Source: Ichthyophonus hoferi (Eukaryota > Opisthokonta > Ichthyosporea > Ichthyophonida > Ichthyophonidae). From it: a DNA stretch of 12,605 bases. The notes below the pieces were generated by a model. The model worked only from the letters and a program-made list of their open reading frames with translations, was not told the DNA's origin and searched no databases. The stretch is taken from positions 146,657-159,261 of the forward strand of contig NAOQ01000003.1 of NCBI GenBank assembly GCA_002751075.1, in the 5' to 3' direction. Position 1 is the stretch's first letter. Every line of letters begins with the position of its first letter. Positions 7,284 to 12,605 of this stretch are shown here, one piece after another. Both the position numbers and the translations under genes were made by a program.

Positions 7284-7302
7284 TGACTCACTAATGACGT
7301 CA
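7284..7302. promoter_or_regulatory. Distal AP-1 / CRE site pair
   Basis: TGACTCA (7284-7290, AP-1 consensus) and TGACGTCA (7295-7302, CRE) lie 4 bp apart, about 1.3 kb upstream of the NAF1 ATG. This is the second exact CRE palindrome in the window. A bZIP-bound enhancer, or a promoter for an unseen transcript, is possible; no gene start is visible beside it. Confidence 0.3.
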
Positions 7303-8235
7303 TAATGGCTCACCAAACGAAGATAAGATATATGCATATAATTAATTATATTTCAACCACAGTGATATAATTTACTAATTCATACACTTGCTTAACTATT
7401 TTATTACTATTAGTTTGTTTTTATTGGTATTTAATGTATGTAGTAAAGTACTAATATAGTAGCTTTGAGATCATGATCTACTTTGGAGTTAGTTGTCTAT
7501 TGATAATTTAATGAATATTTATGAATCTTAGATTCAAGATTCAATCAGCGCCAATACCATGCACTGCACAAAGTTATTGAACGGAAACTTTAATTTTTGA
7601 ATTTTTAATTAAAACAACATTTCAATGATTGGCTGACTCCGATCACATCTATTTAATATTATGTACTATATAGTACTGAAGTCAGGTCTATTAATGGCCA
7701 AGCAATCACATCAATTGGAATTTAAATACAAATTAAACCATATCATTGGTGAATAATTGTGATTAATAGTTAATCGCTAATAATCGGTAGTTAATCGCTA
7801 TTAATTTATAATTAATCGATAACGATCGGTGGTTAAGCACAATGTCATTCCTTGCGTAGGCTAGATGTTTAATGTTATTCCATGTTGAGGATATTTTAAA
7901 TACTACTGTTGACTTTTTAGGTAATTCATTATTATTTTTATAGCGTCTATGAAATCATAGCCCGTATACATATACCGCCAAAGGAGATATATATACTATT
8001 CTAGAATAATATTCAAATAATCTTGATCATAATTTGATTGTAAAGTATTAAAATTAAAATTCCAAGGTTATCATTAACATTCTTTTAACAGTTATAATCA
8101 ATATTAATTAAGGAACAAAACAGGTTACTATGAAGATATATATCTTAGTTAGCTATATAACTATGCTCCTTACCACATCCATTCATAATTGGTATAAAAT
8201 TCTGTGGTAGTTCTACTGATTTTTTTACAGTCTTA
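7303..8235. other. AT-rich spacer without a recognised gene
   Basis: Both strands are closed to long frames. The only structured feature I see is the 21-bp tandem repeat at 7768-7838. The rest is ATTAAT-type spacer with scattered ATTGG/CCAAT motifs. Confidence 0.5.
7768..7838. repeat. 21-bp degenerate tandem repeat
   Basis: Units begin at 7768, 7789, 7810 and 7831 (partial), exactly 21 bp apart, each starting with a variant of AGTTAATCG. The first and third units end in ATCGGT. The TTAATCG core resembles homeodomain-type binding sites, but this is only a resemblance. Confidence 0.65.
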
Positions 8236-8315
8236 GGGGTCTCCAATTAGGTTTTGATACAAATAAATTAAAATTAATAAACAAAGAATCATTGTAATGG
8301 ATTACGCATGTTCCA
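8236..8315 (+). repeat. Dispersed repeat family, copy D, internally deleted
   Basis: The left end GGGGTCTCCAATTA matches 119-133 exactly and the match continues through TTTTGAT. The right end ACAAATAAA...GAATCATTGTAATGGATTACGCATGTTCCA matches the right end of copy A. The roughly 320 bp between these blocks in copy A are absent here, which suggests an internal deletion. Confidence 0.6.
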
Positions 8316-8626
8316 GCAAAAGAATCTATCTTTTTATTGTATTAGTATTTTTATGATTGTTATAGTCAATTTTCATTGCATTTCCAATTTCTTTAGTCTT
8401 ATGTGAAAATGTTTATTTTACATTATGATATAATCTATTATAAAACATAAACTTAATATACTCGCAGTACGATCAAATTGGTAATCACAAATCAATTATT
8501 ATTAAACCGTATTGGCTCATTTATGTCGTACATGACTACTATTGGCCTTTTAAAAATGTTTATAATATTTTTAGTCAAGAAATAAAAACTTCTAAAATAA
8601 ATTAAAATTAAACTATTATTAAAAAA

Positions 8627-8880
8627 GTATAATACAATTTAAATTTATGCAGATACATATTAAAATAATTTGATTTGTATTTTTATTGGCTTCTAATCAT
8701 GAATCAAAATTTAATCTAGAACATTGGGAACTAAACTATTCCGTCTGAAAGAGGTACAATAAAATTTAAATGCAATTTAAAATTATGCATATTAGAATAA
8801 TATCTTTATCTACTTTCTATCATTGGCTTATAATCATGAATTACGGTTTAATCCGGAGCATAATTGTTTACTACTAGCTA
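8627..8880. repeat. Diverged tandem duplication, about 130 bp
   Basis: The first copy starts GTATAATACAATTTAAAT at 8627 and the second GTACAATAAAATTTAAAT at 8754. Shared inner blocks are ATTGGCTT(C/A)TAATCATGAAT (8685 and 8822) and TTTAATC(T/C)(A/G)GA. Small indels change the spacing from 127 to 137 bp. No coding frame is seen. Confidence 0.6.
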
Positions 8881-9061
8881 TATATATACTCAACCACATG
8901 GTGTAGTCAGTTCTATCTTTTATGTTTCTGTTTGGTTTATTATGTTATTGTATTGTAGTTTTGTTTTGTTATAATTTATTTTTTAGGCAGTACTTACAAA
9001 CTATTTCTTTCAAGTTTTCAAGAATATTTCTTTAATGAAAAAAAAAATTAACTCTGTTTTG

Positions 9062-9300
9062 GTTTTTTATTTCTTGTTGCCACAGCCCTAGGATGTTTGA
9101 GGGGTGGTTTCCCTTGTGGATTCGCATGCCAATTCAGACACCCAAAGGTTTTTTGTTCTAACTGGTTCTGAGGTGGGAATGGGAGTTTTTCCCCTCCTGT
9201 CCGAAGGACCAATAAGAATGCCGTGGCTATAGTAACGGATGTCTAATCACACGGTGTTGTGGTATCGCCACCCAACCTGTGTTTCATACCATGCCAACAT
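9062..9300. other. GC-richer island of unknown nature
   Basis: This stretch of about 240 bp is clearly richer in G+C than both flanks. It contains small hairpin-prone blocks, such as GTCCGAAGGAC and GTGGTATCGCCAC. The minus strand is open without an ATG for about 64 codons (about 9240-9048), with residues such as LVLRTGGEKLPFPPQNQ. It may be a fragment of a mobile element or an RNA gene. I recognise neither. Confidence 0.4.
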
Positions 9301-9899
9301 TCTTTTCTTCATGTTTTTATTGAAAATTTTGACAAATGGGTTGAATTAATGAGTTGTTCAGTGAGCAACAACAGCAATTAATAAAATAAACAAGGTCTCA
9401 TTTTATGAGATGCAATATATTATAGTTTTATGTAGTAAAAGTAGTTAATTGAGACATGCTATTGATATAAAGGCGTCTTGGAAACTTGGTTTAAGAAAAA
9501 AATAGTGGCACAGTTAATTGCCTTATTATTGGTTTTTCTTCACAACTCATTGGCAATGTTTGATATTGTTTTATCCAAAGTCATATTATTTTGCAAGTTA
9601 CTAGTATGTAGTTAGTCAAGATAACAAATAATTTAATATAGTATGACTGAAAGGGTTGTATTTTATTTTTCAGTTAATTACTAAAAATATATATATATAT
9701 ATATTGTTATAGTTTCACCTACGCTCTGATTTGTGTATACGTGAAAGCTTGTCTTTGTTAATTTTTTTTTGACTAAAGAAATATTAAGGTTATTTAAAAT
9801 ACATACAATATCATATTATTTCTGTTATATATGCTTGTGCAAGTAAAATAATTGCGTCTAGCCTCAACCAAGGATTTAAAGCATCACAGCATGAAACAT
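9301..9899. other. AT-rich stretch left of the copia relic
   Basis: No gene or domain is seen. The stretch contains an (AT)n run at about 9687-9705 and T-rich blocks. Worn-out left parts of the retroelement may lie here, but nothing supports naming them. Confidence 0.4.
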
Positions 9900-11870
9900 A
9901 ATCTTTGAAGGACTGTTAATTTCCTCGAAAGAAGAACGCAAGATCTCGTTCATGTCACATGGGCAGATACTCCCACTGAAGGAGAGCCAACTTCCCATCT
10001 ATCATCACCCCTAAACTGTGGATGGGATGAGTCCTTCAAAAACTCCCCGACGAATCTGAAAATGGGGGCCATTAGCACTACCACGACTTTATAGTCCTAA
10101 AGAGCTTTCCCGAGTCAGTGGGAGCAACTGTAGCGGTTTCATCAGACATTAACCCTGACCTGGATGTTCTCGTTAGACAACAAATAGCAGAACAACCTAC
10201 GCAAATGAGTTTAAGACATGAGACCCAGATGGCAATAAGTAGCACTACATACACACCAACACATACTCCATCCTGCCAGCTAGTATTTAGAGCAGTAGCC
10301 ATATTTGCCACTCCCTCAGTCTGAACCACTTGGAATTCTGAAGCTCAAAGGTGTAAAACACACTATGAAGGCACATGATAAGAGTGGATTCATGTAATGG
10401 AAACAGAGATGGGCACCCGAAACGAGTATGCTACATGGTCCTTGGTTTAATGAATACCTGTGAGAGCTACTGACCTGTGTAGCCTGTGGTTATTTCAGTG
10501 AAAATGCAATGGTAAAAGAAAGACATGTTGTTGTAAACAAAGTCTGCCTAGTAGGCATAAGGATTCCAGGTAAAAAACGTGACATAAACTAGCATGACAT
10601 CTTAAGCCCCGTATGCTAGTTCAGGATGGTTAGATTCTTGCTAAGCATAGCAGAAGTCTGGGGGTATAACCTAGCACAATTAGACATTAAGGCCGCCTAT
10701 CTGCATAGTTACCTGGATGCACTAGTGTATCCAGGGCAATTACTAATGCTTGTGGAACTGGACCAATGGAGACATGTTTGCAAGTTCAGTAGAAACCTCT
10801 TTGGACTATATGCCTCTGGACTACTCTGGAACAGAGCACTAGATAGCTTTCTACGGTCAATATATTTCTAGCTCACGGAGACTAATCCTTGTCTGTATAA
10901 GTCACACAGAAAAGCAGGCTCCATGTATATTTGCATCTATGTTGATGGCGTACTTATCTACTTAGAAAACGTCAAGGATTAAGAGTGGCTTATCAGCCTA
11001 ATTTCTGCAAAATACCCCACTTATTCCATATGATTCCAAGCTCCTTCTCTACACTCAGTTGGAACCGAGAAGGATGCATCCTACTGTCTCAATGTGGATA
11101 CCTAATTGAATTAATTAAGAGCTATGGCCAACATGATAAGTGATCAACATGCGCGCCCCTTCTTGCAGAACACATCCAGTCTGTAGACAATGAAGACACA
11201 CCATAACAACCATGTGATCTAATTGCATATGCCTATCTCATTTGGTGTTTGAACTGGATTGACAAATTCAGTGCATCCGAGATCACCTTTAGCATAGCCT
11301 TCCTTGGCAGGTACTCTGCTCAACCCAACCTGGATTATTATGAGGTGCTTCTTCATTTCCTAAGTTACTTGAAAACTTACCCAGCAGAGACCATAATATA
11401 TAAACCTGGAACCATTAGTCATTAGTCTGATCAGCTACTCTGATGCCAACTTCTCGACATAAGGATATAATGACACCAAGAGTACCAGTGGCCATTGCAT
11501 CTTCCTAGCTGAAAGATTGCTGGATTGGAACAGCCAAAAGCAAACTGTATGCACTCTCAACCCAACAATTTGCATATATTGCAGTTTCAATTGATAGACT
11601 AAGTTTTGACTCTGAGAGAGTACTACTGTATGGAGACAATATATGGACTGTATGATTATGCAGCAAAAAATGTGTCCCCAATAACACATCCCGCATTGCT
11701 ATTCATTTCCACTATATCAGGAACGTGGTAAGCAACAATAAAACTAAAGTCGGGAGTATCTCATCTAAGGATCAAGCAATTGACTTCCTGATCAAGTCTT
11801 TTGGATCTGGACTATTCCAGGCCGGTAAGAGACTCCTATATCTACAAACACAACCATAGGTGAAAATATT
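9900..11870 (+). mobile_element. Fossil Ty1/copia-type LTR retroelement, internal part
   Basis: The plus strand carries remnants of a copia-type pol region. Reverse transcriptase lies at about 10600-11000, with LDIKAAYLH (compare the copia MDVKTAFLNG motif), NLFGLYASGLLWN and a YVDD-like box. A connection region follows at about 11000-11400. RNase H is at about 11415-11690, with SDAN and KSTSGHCIFL, then a C-terminal tail up to about 11830 resembling the HFHYIR segment of copia polyproteins. The domain order fits Ty1/copia, where RT-RNase H is last. The frame is broken many times, perhaps ten or so. Gag, protease and integrase are not recognised, and no LTR pair or target duplication is evident. 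It looks old and inactive. Bases 9900-10400 are assigned only by composition and position. Confidence 0.8.
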
Positions 11871-12282
11871 CTGAATCTCATTTAAAAAAAGCCAGCATGG
11901 CTGCATTCTGAGTTAATAGCTTTTCTTTATTTTTCAGCTCTCTCCTCTAACATTTCAGCCAATAGGAGAATGTTGCAAAACCGTCAACTGTGAAGGAGCA
12001 CGTGGTACAGCTGACAAATTGGTAACAAGTGAATCATGAAATGATTAATCCAATATTATTTGTTTGAATGACGTTCTTAATCAGATGAAATGATTTATCA
12101 ATATATATCATGGAAAGTGTGCAATCGGACTAGTGACGAGGACACAAGTGAAGAAGCTATCCAAATATGGACACATACATTGAACTAATTGGAGAATTAT
12201 AATCAAGTTATGATTGAGTAATTTTAGTGGGCCTTACGGTTCTCCTGTAAATTGCATTAGCCAATAAGGATCAATCTACACC
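11871..12282. other. Spacer between the copia relic and repeat copy C
   Basis: No gene is seen. The stretch includes an E-box CACGTG at 11999-12004 and moderately AT-rich sequence. It could include a decayed 3' end of the retroelement, but no terminal repeat is recognisable within the window. Confidence 0.4.
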
Positions 12283-12509
12283 GTGGTTAATTTATACTAT
12301 TCAAAACGCATGATGGATGAGACTGAACTCGGGTCAAAATATATATCGAATACAATATAGTATACATGAGTTAATTCAAATTATTACTACATGGGTTTGA
12401 TGGATAATCTCTACCATTTGATTTACAGCAGATAACAGATAAATAGAATATATGTTATATTCTAATATAAATAAATAATGAAACTTTATATTGTATCACT
12501 CATGTTCTA
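12283..12509 (+). repeat. Dispersed repeat family, copy C
   Basis: This copy runs from GTGGTTAATTTATACTATTC to CATGTTCTA and aligns over its whole length with copy B, including GAGACTGAACTCGGGTCAAA and GTTATATTCTAATATAAATA. It lies about 430 bp beyond the last recognised bases of the copia relic. A link to that element is possible but is not shown by the sequence. Confidence 0.75.
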
Positions 12510-12605
12510 AAAAAAGGTGGTAGTTCACTTATACTGACTAGTGATCAATATAAATGATGTATATAGTTGATACAATAAGTACAAGCTACATAAATATACT
12601 ACAGA

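Noticed and set aside
7468-7479. Perfect 12-bp palindrome AGATCATGATCT
   Set aside because: A few 12-bp palindromes are expected by chance in a window of this size.
9085-9145. Faint resemblance of GGTTTCCCTT...TTCGCATG to U5 snRNA
   Set aside because: The invariant U5 loop CGCCUUUUAC and an Sm site in the right place are missing.
10078-10329. Open frames on both strands left of the RT region
   Set aside because: No known motif is visible. The stretch is more simply a decayed part of the retroelement, so no separate gene was called.
11435-11696. Minus-strand open frames of 63 and 84 codons
   Set aside because: They are antisense to the RNase H part of the copia relic and have no independent support.
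8236-12509. Copies D and C as the two LTRs of the copia relic
   Set aside because: They share only the right-end block, no primer-binding site follows copy D, and the same repeat occurs at copies A and B far from any retroelement. It is kept only as an open option.

Overview
The window is AT-rich eukaryotic DNA, roughly two thirds or more A+T by eye. It holds one well-supported host gene, a broken Ty1/copia-type retroelement, and much repetitive AT-rich spacer. No species can be named from sequence alone. The spliced gene, its short introns of about 120 to 820 bp, animal-like promoter motifs (CRE, AP-1, CArG, CACCC, E-box) and a copia relic would suit an early-branching animal such as a sponge or another small-genome eukaryote. 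That placement is inference.

The main result is a nine-exon gene on the minus strand, from the ATG at 6017 to the TGA at 966. The exons join in frame into a 550-residue protein that I identify as NAF1, the assembly factor for H/ACA small nucleolar ribonucleoproteins. Its order is an acidic N-terminal arm, a tiny Asp/Ser/Glu-rich exon, the Gar1/Naf1 core domain spread over exons 4 to 6, a basic and RGG-like linker, and a Gln/Asn/Pro/Met-rich tail. Eight introns separate the exons, all GT-AG, with matching phases. Several introns carry tandem repeats: a 40-bp purine minisatellite in intron 3, a roughly 100-bp repeat and a 10-bp microsatellite in intron 1, and a dispersed-repeat copy in intron 7.

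Upstream of NAF1 (about 6018-6250) lies a compact putative promoter with a pyrimidine tract, a CRE palindrome, a CACCC box and a CArG box. About 1.3 kb upstream there is an AP-1/CRE pair. The next 2.7 kb (7300-9900) shows no convincing gene. It contains a 21-bp tandem repeat, a diverged duplication of about 130 bp, a deleted copy of a dispersed repeat, and an unexplained GC-richer island at about 9062-9300.

From about 9900 to 11870 on the plus strand there is a decayed copia-type polyprotein, in which reverse transcriptase and RNase H are recognisable. At the left edge (1-147, plus strand) an open 48-codon stretch may be the last exon of a second gene lying tail-to-tail with NAF1. Its end overlaps sequence shared with the dispersed repeat family, so it may instead belong to a mobile element. 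I did not find a clearly new biological system. The items most worth following are the A-D repeat family, the GC-rich island, and the possible exon/repeat overlap.
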